From Methylomonas lenta (GTDB taxonomy: Bacteria; Pseudomonadota; Gammaproteobacteria; Methylococcales; Methylomonadaceae), in contig NZ_LUUI01000092.1 of the NCBI RefSeq assembly GCF_001644015.1, forward strand, positions 1 through 64,000: a DNA stretch of 64,000 bases, in the 5' to 3' direction. Position numbers and translations under genes: made by a program. Of this stretch, positions 1 to 9,958 are shown piece after piece. Below the pieces are notes generated by a model. It was not told the origin of the DNA, searched no databases, and saw only the letters and a program-made list of their open reading frames with translations. How positions within the stretch are numbered: the first letter of the stretch is position 1; each line of letters starts with the position of its first letter.

Positions 1-88
1 AACTTAATGGCAGTGAGGCCTTGCCTGCAAATATCACATTCTGATAATCAGCTTATTTCAATCCATATCAGATTTGAATTTCACCAAC

Positions 89-116
89 AAAAAAGGCGTC
101 CGAAGACGCCTTTTTT
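89..116. terminator. Bidirectional rho-independent terminator
   Basis: A 6-bp GC-rich stem GGCGTC (95-100) / GACGCC (105-110) with a CGAA tetraloop is flanked by an A-run on the left and a T-run on the right, so it can terminate in both directions. On the minus strand it lies just after the cupin gene stop. Bases 1-88 hold nothing else I recognise. Confidence 0.85.
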
Positions 117-128
117 GCTCAGTACAAA

Positions 129-419
129 TTAAACGCCGTCGGGATAATCGTAGCTGTAATGCTTACGAAGCGGCTTTACCACTTCCCATTGACTATCCAT
201 ACCTGCTGGAAAAACGACTAAATCGCCAGGAACTATGCGCACAGGTTCGCCACCCGCTGGCGTGACCAGAATTTCACCGTCCAGCACATAAGCGCATTCT
301 GTTTCGTCAAAGTCGATAGGGAATTTTGAGACTTCTTTTTCCCAAATCGCCCAACCGGATACGCCCAGTTCCTGCAAACGCTCTTCACTGGGTTTATGTT
401 CAATCTTAATTTGGCTCAT
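129..419 (-). CDS. Small cupin-domain protein (DUF861/EutQ-like)
   Basis: A 96-residue single-domain cupin. The N-terminal segment contains GVSGWAIWEKE, and the barrel follows with ETECAYVLDGEILV, the first conserved cupin motif region, then PGDLVVFPAG, the second. This is the usual arrangement and length of the Cupin_3 family. Such proteins are cytosolic; their ligand and reaction are generally unknown and nothing here reveals them. The gene is followed by the terminator at 89-116 and lies about 55 bp downstream of waaC on the same strand, so it may be a separate unit. The family assignment is firm, the function is not. Confidence 0.75.
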   Translation of the reverse strand: MSQIKIEHKPSEERLQELGVSGWAIWEKEVSKFPIDFDETECAYVLDGEILVTPAGGEPVRIVPGDLVVFPAGMDSQWEVVKPLRKHYSYDYPDGV

Positions 420-474
420 GTTGTTCCAGAATAGGTAATTATTGAGAGCGGGATTTTAGCACTCCGTTCACGGC

Positions 475-1473
475 TTAACCACGTGCCAACAATAAATTTG
501 CTAAATCGACAATCTCTTTCGGAGGGATTTCGGCTATTGAAAAATCGTTTTTGTTCAGCTTGAACGGATTAACCACAGAGGGAGATTTCAATACCTTATT
601 GATATTCGTCTGGTAAACCCGACTAACCGGTGTCGGCCCAAATAAAGTAATCGATGGCCGATTCAGCCCCCAGGCCATATGTGTAGGGCCGGTATCATTA
701 CCAATCAGTAAATCAACACCTGCAATTGCAGCCTTTAAATCATTTAAACTCAATCGAGGTAATAACCTGGCATCGCTACGATCAACCAGCCATAGCCCAG
801 CCTGTCGCTCTTGTTCATTACCCCAGCAAATCAGATAGTTGGCCGGCAAAGCTTGCATCACTTGCAAAAACTGCTCTTTTGGATAATTACGACTTGGCCA
901 GGTCGAACCGATAACCAGCATAAGATTAGCTTGGTTAGCCTGAAAGTAGTCATGCAAATCTGCATCTGCAGGTTTGAAATACAAAAATGGCTGTTTAGCC
1001 AAAATTTGCTGTGGAGATACACTAACACCCAAGGACTGAGTCAATACGCTTACATTGCGGTCTATGGTGTTCGCATCGTAAGCACAAGCGACAGTCTTGC
1101 GATAAAATTTTGCCGCCCACTTTTCTCGAATCGAATTTCGATCAAACCCAACCGTGTTGCTAGAGAGTAAGCGCGCAACAATGGCCGATTTGATCAAACC
1201 CTGGGCATCGATAACCACATCATAGTGCTGCTGACGATATTGTTTAACCTTGGCCAACTGACTAAAAAACAAGCTTTTATCTGTTTTTAAGGCCTTTAGA
1301 TTAACCGTCAATACCTGTCGAATATGCGGATTATCCGCCAAAACACCGGCAAAATTCTGCTCGACTATCCAGTCTATTTGAGCCTGCGGCAGCGCTGCTT
1401 TAATAAATTGCAGCGCAACCATAGCATGCACGATATCACCAAGCGCAGAGAGTTTAACGATTGCGATCTGCAT
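475..1473 (-). CDS. waaC: Lipopolysaccharide heptosyltransferase I
   Basis: A 332-residue GT9-family glycosyltransferase of the length expected for WaaC. The start MQIAIVKLSALGDIVHAM is the family's N-terminal signature, in which the SALGD loop helps bind the acceptor. The C-terminal half has the nucleotide-sugar site LLIGNDTGPTHMAWGL followed by TLFGPT. The enzyme adds the first L-glycero-D-manno-heptose to Kdo2-lipid A at the cytoplasmic face of the inner membrane, building the LPS inner core. WaaC fits better than WaaF because of the ALGDIVHA start. Between ilvE and this gene there are only 52 bp, so the two may be co-transcribed. Confidence 0.85.
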   Translation of the reverse strand: MQIAIVKLSALGDIVHAMVALQFIKAALPQAQIDWIVEQNFAGVLADNPHIRQVLTVNLKALKTDKSLFFSQLAKVKQYRQQHYDVVIDAQGLIKSAIVARLLSSNTVGFDRNSIREKWAAKFYRKTVACAYDANTIDRNVSVLTQSLGVSVSPQQILAKQPFLYFKPADADLHDYFQANQANLMLVIGSTWPSRNYPKEQFLQVMQALPANYLICWGNEQERQAGLWLVDRSDARLLPRLSLNDLKAAIAGVDLLIGNDTGPTHMAWGLNRPSITLFGPTPVSRVYQTNINKVLKSPSVVNPFKLNKNDFSIAEIPPKEIVDLANLLLARG

Positions 1474-1525
1474 GCATTAACCGGCTATTGCCTTAAAACT
1501 GCGTCGACTCTTGTTCAATAGACAT

Positions 1526-2458
1526 CTAAGAGACTAATGACAACCATTCCTGATGATCGTTGCGGCGACCGTGAACGTAATCGAAATAGAGTGATTGCAA
1601 TCTTTCAGTAATTGGTCCACGGCTACCCGAACCAATATCGCGGTTGTCGTATTGACGAATAGGTGTCACTTCGGCAGCAGAACCGGTAAAGAAAGCTTCA
1701 TCGGCCACATATACTTCATCACGAGTGATGCGCTTTTCGATCACTTCATAGCCTTGTTCGCGCGCAATTGTAATCAATGTGTCGCGGGTAATACCTTCCA
1801 AGGCAGAAGTAGTTTCCGGGGTGTATAGTTTGCCATTGCGCACGATGAATAAATTCTCACCGCTGCCCTCTGCAGCATAACCTTCATGATCCAACAGCAA
1901 AGCTTCGTCATAACCAGTCGACAAGGCTTCCTGCAACGCTAGAATCGAATTGATGTAATTACCGTTGGCTTTGGCTTTACACATGGTGCTATTAACGTGA
2001 TTACGGGTATAAGACGAAGTACGGATACGAATGCCTTTTTCCATGTTTTCCGCACCCAGGTAAGCACCCCAAGTCCAGGCAGCCACCATGACATGAACTT
2101 TCAAATTGTCAGCACGCAAGCCCATGCCTTCCGAACCGAAAAACACCATACTGCGAATGTAAGCGGTGTCTAAATTGTTTTTAGCTACCGCATCTCGATG
2201 CGCCTGATTAAGCTCTTCTTTAGAAAACGGCATTTTCATATTCATGATATGCGCCGAGCGATATAAGCGATCCGTATGCTCGGCCAATTTGAATATCGCT
2301 GTACCTTTATCAGTTTTATAGGCGCGCAAACCTTCAAAAACTCCGCAACCATAATGCAAGGTATGTGTCAGAACGTGAACTTTCGCCTCACGCCATTCGA
2401 CCCATTTCCCGTCCAGCCATATCCAACCGTCTCTGTCATCCATCGTCATCATTGTCAA
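1526..2458 (-). CDS. ilvE: Branched-chain amino acid aminotransferase
   Basis: A 310-residue class IV PLP-dependent aminotransferase. Visible family features are LHYGCGVFEGLRAY near residue 35-48, the PLP-lysine region around STMCKAKANGNYIN, and the cofactor-binding stretch EGSGENLFIV. It catalyses the last step of valine, leucine and isoleucine synthesis and the reverse deamination, using glutamate/2-oxoglutarate, in the cytosol. The N-terminus has several candidate Met codons (MTMMTMDD) within five residues, so the exact start is uncertain by a few codons. It lies upstream of waaC on the same strand. Confidence 0.92.
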   Translation of the reverse strand: MTMMTMDDRDGWIWLDGKWVEWREAKVHVLTHTLHYGCGVFEGLRAYKTDKGTAIFKLAEHTDRLYRSAHIMNMKMPFSKEELNQAHRDAVAKNNLDTAYIRSMVFFGSEGMGLRADNLKVHVMVAAWTWGAYLGAENMEKGIRIRTSSYTRNHVNSTMCKAKANGNYINSILALQEALSTGYDEALLLDHEGYAAEGSGENLFIVRNGKLYTPETTSALEGITRDTLITIAREQGYEVIEKRITRDEVYVADEAFFTGSAAEVTPIRQYDNRDIGSGSRGPITERLQSLYFDYVHGRRNDHQEWLSLVS

Positions 2459-2699
2459 AACCTGCGCTTCAAGTGTGTGTTATTGGGGATTTTCGGCCTC
2501 AGCCATAGTAAGATTGTACTATAGCGAGGCTTATGTCTCTAAGCAGAAAATCAACTCAGTTAATTCCGCTCAACGACTGTTGATCATCAGAGACTTATAC
2601 ACAACTCAAACAAAACGCCTTCCTCATTTAGAAACGCTGTTGACAGGACAAACATTGAACAAGGAAACGCTGATTAAGCCACAACCATATCCAAGATAG

Positions 2700-4163
2700 C
2701 TAAAACTCCATGCGGGCACCCAGGGTGAACAAATGGCTATCCACACTTCGATAGCCAAGCAGGGCATCATAGTTAAAAAAGGCACTCACACCCTCTGCAA
2801 AGGTACCCGATATTCCGGTACCGACAGTATAGTAATTGCGGTCAGGCGCAGTGGTCACGGCATTAAACGATAAGCCGCTGGTCGTATCACCTAAAAAGCG
2901 GGTAGTAATGTTTCGACTGTTATCCTTATACTGGTGGTGCCATTCGCCGCGGATAGTCGGCATCAACACCCCCCAAGAAGTACTGAGCGCATAAGATGCT
3001 TGAGTACCCAGCGTAGTAGTGACCGACTCAACCGTCTGATCCTGAAATTGCATACCCCAACCATTTCCGCCTGACTCACTAAATCCGTCAACATCAAGCT
3101 TTAAATAATTGACTTTTGCATATGGATTTAATGTCCATTCCTGAACAGCAAAGTTATAACCAGTACCCAAACCAATGGCATATTGATTACCACCAGGCGC
3201 AGCTGTTGCCTGAGTATTCACACTATCCACACCAGATAAGGAATACTGGATGTTTCGGGTAGAATCATAATTAATACCACCAACGCTGGCGATACCGTCA
3301 AAATAGAGATTTTCAGTGGCGTAGTAATTACCGTATATCGCGCCAGTGTAGGCATTACTATCTAAACTACCGCCATTTCCATCGAAACTTGATTCAGCCC
3401 GCATATAGGTAAATGCAGTCCCCAACACTAAATCGTTAGTCAACCGATAATCCAAACCGAAATTAACACTACCTGTATCAAAGTTATAGCCCAACTGGTT
3501 AAATTCCGAGTTAACGCTACCTGTATTGTAATTACCATTAGCAAAACCGCTCAGCCTATCCCAACCACTCGATTCATCCCCGGCTGCACCTCCGCTAATA
3601 TTGGAAAGTGAAGCAAGATTTACCGGTAACGCATTCTTACCTAAGCCAGCAACCTGAAACCCTCTGGCTCCAGCCCTAAGCGCAGCAAGACGCCCAGCGA
3701 TAACATTAAAGGATGTGCGCGTTGCTGATATACCCTGGGACGGCATTTGTTCAGGAGAGGATACTTGAAGTGCGTTATAGGTTTGCGACAAATCGCCTTC
3801 TTGTGCAGCATCAATAAGTCCATTACAGCGGGCCTGAAAATCCGCGGCGTTAGTTCCATTTGGACAGGCAATCTCGATGACCTGAGCCATGTTATTCTGA
3901 GTGGTATCCAATGCTGATGAGCTTTGCAGTAAACCATCAATTGTAGATTCGCTGGTACTGGTTGGCGGAGTAACAATTTCGCTAGTTGTGGGGCTAACTG
4001 GAGGAGCGGTATTTGGTGGCACTTGAGCATGAGTGAATGTTGCCCACCCCAACCCTAGAAGCGCATAAGCTATTTTCCGAACATAAAGTGCAGCCAGCAT
4101 CGGTTTGCCATGAGACTTTTTTTTATTTTTACATTGAATTAGCATAATATTTTTCCAAAACAA
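2700..4163 (-). CDS. Autotransporter beta-domain outer membrane protein
   Basis: A 487-residue secreted protein. A basic stretch and a hydrophobic segment near residues 23-45 (KIAYALLGLGWATFTHA-Q) look like a signal peptide with an AHA cleavage site; true translation may begin at an internal Met (residue 7 or 22). A Pro/Thr/Ser-rich linker and a short helical passenger with two Cys (IACPNGTNAADFQARC) follow. From about residue 205 to the end come alternating amphipathic strands with a terminal Phe (GARMEF), typical of an autotransporter barrel inserted by BAM. The passenger is unusually short and contains no recognisable enzyme or adhesin domain, so the role is unknown. It is a monocistronic gene in AT-rich surroundings. 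Confidence 0.7.
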   Translation of the reverse strand: MFWKNIMLIQCKNKKKSHGKPMLAALYVRKIAYALLGLGWATFTHAQVPPNTAPPVSPTTSEIVTPPTSTSESTIDGLLQSSSALDTTQNNMAQVIEIACPNGTNAADFQARCNGLIDAAQEGDLSQTYNALQVSSPEQMPSQGISATRTSFNVIAGRLAALRAGARGFQVAGLGKNALPVNLASLSNISGGAAGDESSGWDRLSGFANGNYNTGSVNSEFNQLGYNFDTGSVNFGLDYRLTNDLVLGTAFTYMRAESSFDGNGGSLDSNAYTGAIYGNYYATENLYFDGIASVGGINYDSTRNIQYSLSGVDSVNTQATAAPGGNQYAIGLGTGYNFAVQEWTLNPYAKVNYLKLDVDGFSESGGNGWGMQFQDQTVESVTTTLGTQASYALSTSWGVLMPTIRGEWHHQYKDNSRNITTRFLGDTTSGLSFNAVTTAPDRNYYTVGTGISGTFAEGVSAFFNYDALLGYRSVDSHLFTLGARMEF

Positions 4164-4696
4164 TTATTTATTCCCTCAAAACAACCGCAGCGCCTCCATT
4201 CAGGGCAGATTAAAAACTGAGTATTAGCTTGATGTTTTATACAGACCCGTTAAGTATAAAATAAAATCAAAAAACCGTGACGCCACTCTAACATTCCTCT
4301 CATAATCACATCAAACTATATCTTTTTCAGCTGAAATATTAAAAAGAACTAATATGGATTGAATTACCAATTAATTCATCGGATATTGATTTCACCGATC
4401 AATATTGCAGCCATAGGCAAATATATGGTTTCATTTCCAGCGTCTACTTACTCCATTACGCAATAATGCGACAAACTTCGCCCGACAGTTTGATAACATT
4501 TGTGCATAAAATGCTTTTTATCCGGTTGAAAATATTCTTAGGCGCACGATTCGTGTAATCCATGCCGGCGTGAAGGTGTTTGTCTGTCAGTCACTCAAGA
4601 GCAAACAAGCTGAACTTATATTTTGACATTGGTGTTTTAGCCAATACCTAGAAACAACGTATAATGGTCGGTTTTATAACCAACGAGGATCAGACA
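4164..4696. other. AT-rich intergenic region upstream of rpe and the autotransporter gene
   Basis: About 530 bp between divergent genes (autotransporter leftward, rpe rightward). I see no RNA gene, clear repeat or credible ORF. It must carry both promoters, but I could not pick convincing -35/-10 pairs. An AGGA ribosome-binding motif at about 4686-4689 precedes the chosen rpe start. Confidence 0.5.
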
Positions 4697-5365
4697 ATGG
4701 CTGACAATTTAATTGCACCTTCCATTCTCTCCGCTGATTTCGCGCGCTTGGGCGAAGAAGTGGACAATGTATTAAAAGCAGGCGCAGACATCGTGCATTT
4801 TGATGTCATGGACAACCACTTCGTGCCCAACCTGACCATCGGTCCTCTGGTCTGCGAAGCACTGCGTAAACACGGGGTTACCGCTCCGATTGATGTACAT
4901 TTAATGGTCAACCCTGTTGACCGCATCATTCCAGATTTTGCTAAAGCAGGCGCCACTTACATTACCTTCCATCCGGAAGCGTCTTTGCATATCGATCGCA
5001 CCCTGCAAATGATAAAAGATCTTGGCTGCAAAGCCGGTTTAACCTTCAACCCTGCCACCCCGCTGCACTACCTTGATCACGTCATGGACAAATTGGACAT
5101 GATTTTATTGATGTCAGTTAACCCTGGTTTCGGCGGTCAATCCTTCATTCCTTCTACTCTGGACAAATTACGTCTAGTCAGAAAACGCATCGATGAAAGC
5201 GGCTTCAATATTCGTTTAGAAGTTGATGGTGGCGTGAACGCTGCAAATATCCGTGAAATCAAAGCAGCTGGTGCAGACACTTTCGTTGCAGGTTCAGCAA
5301 TCTTCGGTAAACCCGATTACAAGGCTGTTATCGACGAAATGCGCGCAGAAATGGCTAAAGCTTAA
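4697..5365 (+). CDS. rpe: Ribulose-phosphate 3-epimerase
   Basis: A 222-residue TIM-barrel enzyme that interconverts ribulose 5-phosphate and xylulose 5-phosphate in the pentose phosphate and ribulose-monophosphate pathways. Family signatures are [17 protein letters not shown] at the N-terminus, the metal/catalytic [17 protein letters not shown], the VHLMV strand, [12 protein letters not shown] and LEVDGGVN. An ATG 33 bp further upstream is in frame, but the start at 4697 matches the family length and has an AGGA motif 8 bp before it. In a methanotroph this enzyme would sit in formaldehyde assimilation; that is inference from the guessed host. Confidence 0.95.
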   Translation: MADNLIAPSILSADFARLGEEVDNVLKAGADIVHFDVMDNHFVPNLTIGPLVCEALRKHGVTAPIDVHLMVNPVDRIIPDFAKAGATYITFHPEASLHIDRTLQMIKDLGCKAGLTFNPATPLHYLDHVMDKLDMILLMSVNPGFGGQSFIPSTLDKLRLVRKRIDESGFNIRLEVDGGVNAANIREIKAAGADTFVAGSAIFGKPDYKAVIDEMRAEMAKA

Positions 5366-5380
5366 GTCAAACCCGCCTTT

Positions 5381-5410
5381 CCGCTTCGGCCGTTAATTCG
5401 ACCGAAGCGA
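5381..5410 (+). terminator. Probable terminator hairpin after rpe
   Basis: An 8-bp perfect stem CGCTTCGG (5382-5389) / CCGAAGCG (5402-5409) lies 16 bp after the rpe stop, followed by a T-containing tract (ACTTTATTTGATTT). The weak T-run makes this tentative. It sits between convergent genes. Confidence 0.5.
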
Positions 5411-5465
5411 CTTTATTTGATTTCAGAACCGGGCGGGAGCAAACCGCATCCATTCTGTTTACTTG

Positions 5466-6230
5466 TTACATCAAAGGCAAAATCTGATCTAAAAGCTTGC
5501 CATTGGTTGCTAAAACTTGTTTTGGAAATACGCCAGGATTACCTTTAAAGTCTGTGACTGAAGCACCTGCTTCCATGGCAATCAACGCACCAGCGGCAAC
5601 ATCGTATAGATTAAGCTCTTGCTCCCAAAAGGCATCCACTTGACCATCTGCAACCGTACATAAATCTAAAGCGGCCGAACCTAAGCGGCGCTGACCCGTG
5701 GTGGCTTGGGCAATCCGCGCAAAACGTGCCAGATTATTATCTTCCAGATATTGGCGCAAACAAGCAAAACCTGTAGATACCATACTCGAAGCCAGGCTGG
5801 TCTCCTCTGATACCCGAATTGGTTTACCATTTTTCCAGGCACCCTTACCTTTTTCGGCGCAATAATAATCGTCCAATGCAGGACCATACACAGCGCCCAT
5901 TATCAATTCACCTTCGATTTCCAGGGCTACACTAACCCCCCAATAATATTGACCTTTGGAAAAAGAATGCGTGCCGTCGATAGGATCAACGATCCAACGA
6001 CTGCTTTGATTAGCTGTTTTACCACTTTCTTCCCCCCAAAATCCATATTCCGGGCAGTGCTCTTGCAAAGCTTGCTTGAGATAATTTTCGACAGCAACGT
6101 CGGCATCGGTGACTAAATCGCGGGCGCTTTTTTTGCTGATTGCCAGCTGATCCAGATCGTTAAAATAAGACATCGCCACCTCACCGGCGGCGCGAACTAT
6201 AACTTCCAGGGTTTCAAGAGTGATGGGCAT
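5466..6230 (-). CDS. Inositol-monophosphatase-family phosphatase
   Basis: A 254-residue Mg2+-dependent phosphatase of the IMPase/FBPase fold. The metal site is complete: GEESG (first Glu), DPIDGTHSF, and the downstream LNLYDVAAG aspartate. Family members hydrolyse inositol phosphate, histidinol phosphate or 3'-phosphoadenosine-5'-phosphate. The sequence resembles the bacterial inositol-phosphatase/histidinol-phosphatase (HisN-like) branch, but I cannot fix the substrate. An upstream in-frame Met would add 19 non-conserved residues, so I chose MPITLETLE at 6230. It is convergent with rpe and upstream of nothing obviously related. Confidence 0.82.
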   Translation of the reverse strand: MPITLETLEVIVRAAGEVAMSYFNDLDQLAISKKSARDLVTDADVAVENYLKQALQEHCPEYGFWGEESGKTANQSSRWIVDPIDGTHSFSKGQYYWGVSVALEIEGELIMGAVYGPALDDYYCAEKGKGAWKNGKPIRVSEETSLASSMVSTGFACLRQYLEDNNLARFARIAQATTGQRRLGSAALDLCTVADGQVDAFWEQELNLYDVAAGALIAMEAGASVTDFKGNPGVFPKQVLATNGKLLDQILPLM

Positions 6231-6316
6231 GTTGTTCTCAGTTGATAAAAAAGGCAGTGAGCTGACTACCGTCAACTCACCAGACAAGCTTCTATTCTAA
6301 CCTGCAAGCCCTAAGT

Positions 6317-7606
6317 TTACAGATTGTGATAGCCAGTCTCTTCGTGTAACACAATATCCAGACCTTGCACTTCTTCATCTTCGTTAACCCGTAAACCAAT
6401 CGACATATTAATCAGTTTTAACAAAATATAACTAAACAACCCGCTCCAAACTATAGTCGCTAAAACAGCCAACGCCTGCACACCGACTTGCTCGGACATG
6501 CTGACGCCGCCTAAACCCAAGCCACCGAAACTTTCGGCAGCAAATACACCTGTCAGGATAGAGCCTACACAACCACCAACCCCGTGCACCGGAAACACAT
6601 CAAGGGAGTCATCTATTTTCAAAATCCGTTTGATGAACTGAGTGGCAAGAAAACACACAACGCCGGCAATGATACCAATCGCCAGACCACCCACAGGCCC
6701 GACAAAACCAGATGCGGGTGTAATGGTGCCAAGCCCTGCCACCATACCCGTGACGATACCGAGTACACTAGGCTTGCCAAAACGCAACCACTCTATGGTC
6801 ATCCAGGTTAATGAACCCGCGGCGGCTGCAATATGGGTTACCACAATCGCCATGCCAGCACTACCATCGGCAGTTAATGCGCTACCACCATTAAAGCCAA
6901 ACCAGCCAAACCAAAGCATGCCGGCACCTGTTACGACCATAGTCATATTATGCGGTGGCATCGCGGTAGTTGGAAATCCGCGTCTAGGCCCTAACACCAA
7001 AGCCGCAACCAAGGCGGCGACACCGGCATTGACGTGAATCACAATGCCGCCCGCAAAGTCTTTTACACCCAGATCAGCTAACCAACCGCCACCCCAAACC
7101 CAATGACAGATCGGCATATACACCACAATTAACCATAAACCACTAAACCACATCATGGCGGAAAACTTCATGCGCTCAGCAAAACCACCGACAATTAGTG
7201 CCGGCGTGATAATGGCAAACGTCATTTGAAACATGAAATAAACACTTTCAGGAATATCACCAATCAGATTTTGCGTAGTCATATCCGGCAGAAAAATCTT
7301 GCTACCGCCACCGATGAATTGCTGCAAATCCCCGCCATCGGCAAAAATAAAACTGTAAACACCAACCAGCCAAAGCATTGATACCAAACAAGTAATCGCA
7401 AAACATTGCATCAATACCGACAACACGTTTTTGCTTCGTACCAGTCCACCATAAAACAATGAAAGACCCGGTATGGTCATAAACAGCACTAAAGCGGTAG
7501 AGGTTAAAACCCAAGCTGTATTGGCCTGGTTGATTTCAGTGGCGCTCGCTAATTCCGGCAACATCAACATGGCCGGCAACATGATTTTTTTTATAGTTAT
7601 AGTCAT
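6317..7606 (-). CDS. amt: Ammonium transporter of the glnK1-amt1 pair
   Basis: A 429-residue polytopic inner-membrane ammonium channel with a cleavable-looking N-terminal hydrophobic segment (ending near SATEINQ) and about 11 transmembrane helices. The twin-histidine pore residues sit in IVIHVNAG and FPVHGVGG, and the conserved aspartate in DFAGG. The C-terminal tail (VNEDEEVQGLDIVLHEE) is the cytosolic region that gates and contacts GlnK in E. coli AmtB. It is paired with glnK1 upstream, as is normal for this family, with 132 bp between them including a hairpin at 7661-7705. This is the last gene of the triple array, and expression probably follows the sigma-54 promoter at 8156-8171. Confidence 0.93.
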   Translation of the reverse strand: MTITIKKIMLPAMLMLPELASATEINQANTAWVLTSTALVLFMTIPGLSLFYGGLVRSKNVLSVLMQCFAITCLVSMLWLVGVYSFIFADGGDLQQFIGGGSKIFLPDMTTQNLIGDIPESVYFMFQMTFAIITPALIVGGFAERMKFSAMMWFSGLWLIVVYMPICHWVWGGGWLADLGVKDFAGGIVIHVNAGVAALVAALVLGPRRGFPTTAMPPHNMTMVVTGAGMLWFGWFGFNGGSALTADGSAGMAIVVTHIAAAAGSLTWMTIEWLRFGKPSVLGIVTGMVAGLGTITPASGFVGPVGGLAIGIIAGVVCFLATQFIKRILKIDDSLDVFPVHGVGGCVGSILTGVFAAESFGGLGLGGVSMSEQVGVQALAVLATIVWSGLFSYILLKLINMSIGLRVNEDEEVQGLDIVLHEETGYHNL

Positions 7607-7660
7607 TATTTTTCACAAGATTCCTGGTCTGATGACAAGCCGGATAACGCCAGACATAAT

Positions 7661-7705
7661 AAAATCGCCTCTATCTGCATTGGTTTCTGCAGCTAGGGCG
7701 ATTTT
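7661..7705 (-). other. Stem-loop between glnK1 and amt1
   Basis: AAAATCGCC (7661-7669) pairs with GGCGATTTT (7697-7705) around a 27-nt loop. It lies in the 132-bp gap of a glnK-amt operon. Without a terminal T-run it is more likely a processing or attenuation structure that sets the glnK:amt ratio than a full terminator; that role is inference. Confidence 0.5.
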
Positions 7706-7738
7706 GAGTAAGCGGCTTACCGGTTTGCAATCAAACCG

Positions 7739-8104
<366 letters not shown>

Positions 8105-8155
8105 TCAAGCCTGCCGGCAATAATAAATAATTCCCGGTCAACATACAATTTTCAA

Positions 8156-8171
8156 AGCAATAAATGCACCA
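8156..8171 (-). promoter_or_regulatory. Sigma-54 promoter for glnK1-amt1, overlapping an NtrC-like dyad
   Basis: Read on the minus strand the site is TGGTGCATTTATTGCT: GG and GC are exactly 10 bp apart, matching TGGCAC-N5-TTGCW, about 80 bp before the glnK1 start. The -24 element overlaps a dyad TGCACCAAAATAGTGC (8165-8180) that is close to the NtrC consensus TGCACC-N5-GGTGCA. Whether NtrC really binds there or the similarity is fortuitous cannot be told. Confidence 0.75.
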
Positions 8172-8189
8172 AAATAGTGCCTGACGGAA

Positions 8190-8218
8190 ACAAAAAAACC
8201 CGGGCGCTGAAGCGCCCG
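8190..8218 (-). terminator. Terminator after the glnK3-amt3-glnK2-amt2 transcript
   Basis: On the minus strand a perfect 7-bp stem CGGGCGC/GCGCCCG with a TTCA loop (8201-8218) is followed by GGTTTTTTTG. It lies 22 bp after the amt2 stop and just before the sigma-54 promoter of glnK1, separating the two transcription units. Confidence 0.85.
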
Positions 8219-8240
8219 TTCCTGTCGGCAGACTTAATTT

Positions 8241-9503
8241 TTAACCTTTACTGCTCTCGGTAAACTCCGGATAGGCTTCCATTCCACATTCGGAAAGATC
8301 CACACCATCGTACTCTTCTTCTGCGGTGACACGAATACCCATGACCGCTTTAATCGCAAACCATGTCAGCAAACTGCTGATAAACACAAAAGTAAAGATG
8401 CTGGCTATACCAATGAGTTGGGCCGATAATTTGGCTTCAGGGTTGGTAATACATACTGCCAGCAAACCCCAAATTCCAATTACACCATGAACAGACAGCG
8501 CACCAACCGGATCATCAAGCTTCATTTTATCCATGAAGATAATCGAGAACACCACCAACACACCACCGACAGCACCAATTAATGTTGCAACCAAAGGTAC
8601 TGGGGTTAACGGTTCAGCCGTAATGGCAACCAAACCGGCCAAAGCACCATTGAGTACCATGGATAAATCAGCCTTACCAAATTTCAATTGCGACACAATA
8701 AGTGCGGCGATCAAACCACCAGCAGCAGCGGCATTGGTATTTACAAACACCATGGCAACTGAATTGGCTTCTCCTACATTAGAAATTTTCAATTCAGAAC
8801 CACCATTAAATCCGAACCAACCCATCCAAAGAATGAATGTACCTAAAGTTGCCATCGGCAAGTTACATCCAGGAATTGGATGAACTTCACCATTAGGACC
8901 GTATTTACCTTTACGCGCACCTAATAACAAAACCCCGGCCAAAGCAGCTGTCGCTCCGCATAAATGCACTACACCGGAGCCGGCAAAATCCAGAAAACCC
9001 AGCGCATCCAAAAATCCTTTACCCCATTTCCAGTAGCCTTGTACCGGATAAATAAAGCCGGTCATCACCACTGCAAAAACCAGAAAAGCCCATAATTTCA
9101 TGCGCTCAGCAACAGCGCCGGACACAATGGACATTGAAGTTGCCACAAACACAACCTGGAAGAAAAAGTCAGACAAACCTGAATAATATGTCTCACCATT
9201 ACTGGCCAAAACCTCTTCCAGAGTATGCTCACTACCGATTAAAAAGCTGAAGCCGGGCCAGACACTGTTAACAGCCGCACTGGGATACATGATGCCGTAA
9301 CCACACAATAAATACATCGTGCAGGCAATCGCAAACAAGGCAATGTTTTTGGTTAGAATTTCGGTAGTATTTTTAGCCCTAACCAAACCCGCTTCCAGCA
9401 TGGCAAAACCTGCGCCCATCCACATGACCAATGCGCCACAGATCAGAAAGTAAAAAGTATCAAGCGCATAGCTTAATTCAACAACTTTATTTAGATTTTC
9501 CAC
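8241..9503 (-). CDS. amt: Ammonium transporter of the glnK2-amt2 pair, divergent subtype
   Basis: A 420-residue Amt-family channel that lacks the N-terminal signal-like extension of the other two and starts MENLNKVVELSYALD directly before the first membrane helix. The pore histidines are present in VVHLCGA and LSVHGVIG, and the conserved aspartate in FLDFAG. It differs from its neighbours in an insert after the fifth helix (KYGPNGEVHPIPGCNLP) and in its C-terminal tail (EEEYDGVDLSECGMEAYPEF), so it represents a different Amt subfamily rather than a recent copy. It may have different affinity or GlnK partner. It lies 18 bp after glnK2 and is followed by a strong terminator. Confidence 0.92.
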   Translation of the reverse strand: MENLNKVVELSYALDTFYFLICGALVMWMGAGFAMLEAGLVRAKNTTEILTKNIALFAIACTMYLLCGYGIMYPSAAVNSVWPGFSFLIGSEHTLEEVLASNGETYYSGLSDFFFQVVFVATSMSIVSGAVAERMKLWAFLVFAVVMTGFIYPVQGYWKWGKGFLDALGFLDFAGSGVVHLCGATAALAGVLLLGARKGKYGPNGEVHPIPGCNLPMATLGTFILWMGWFGFNGGSELKISNVGEANSVAMVFVNTNAAAAGGLIAALIVSQLKFGKADLSMVLNGALAGLVAITAEPLTPVPLVATLIGAVGGVLVVFSIIFMDKMKLDDPVGALSVHGVIGIWGLLAVCITNPEAKLSAQLIGIASIFTFVFISSLLTWFAIKAVMGIRVTAEEEYDGVDLSECGMEAYPEFTESSKG

Positions 9504-9521
9504 TTGCTTCTCCTCTATTGA

Positions 9522-9869
<348 letters not shown>

Positions 9870-9902
9870 TTATATTTATTGCGACAAGATCAGGAATCAT
9901 TG

Positions 9903-9922
9903 GCTGGTGATAAAACACCAGC
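9903..9922 (-). other. Hairpin between amt3 and glnK2
   Basis: A 7-bp stem GCTGGTG (9903-9909) / CACCAGC (9916-9922) with a 6-nt loop lies in the amt3-glnK2 gap. No T-run follows on the minus strand, so partial attenuation or RNA processing is more likely than termination. No sigma-54 promoter is visible in this gap. Confidence 0.45.
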
Positions 9923-9958
9923 GCCTGAATACAAATCTCTTTCGGAATTTGGTTGTAA

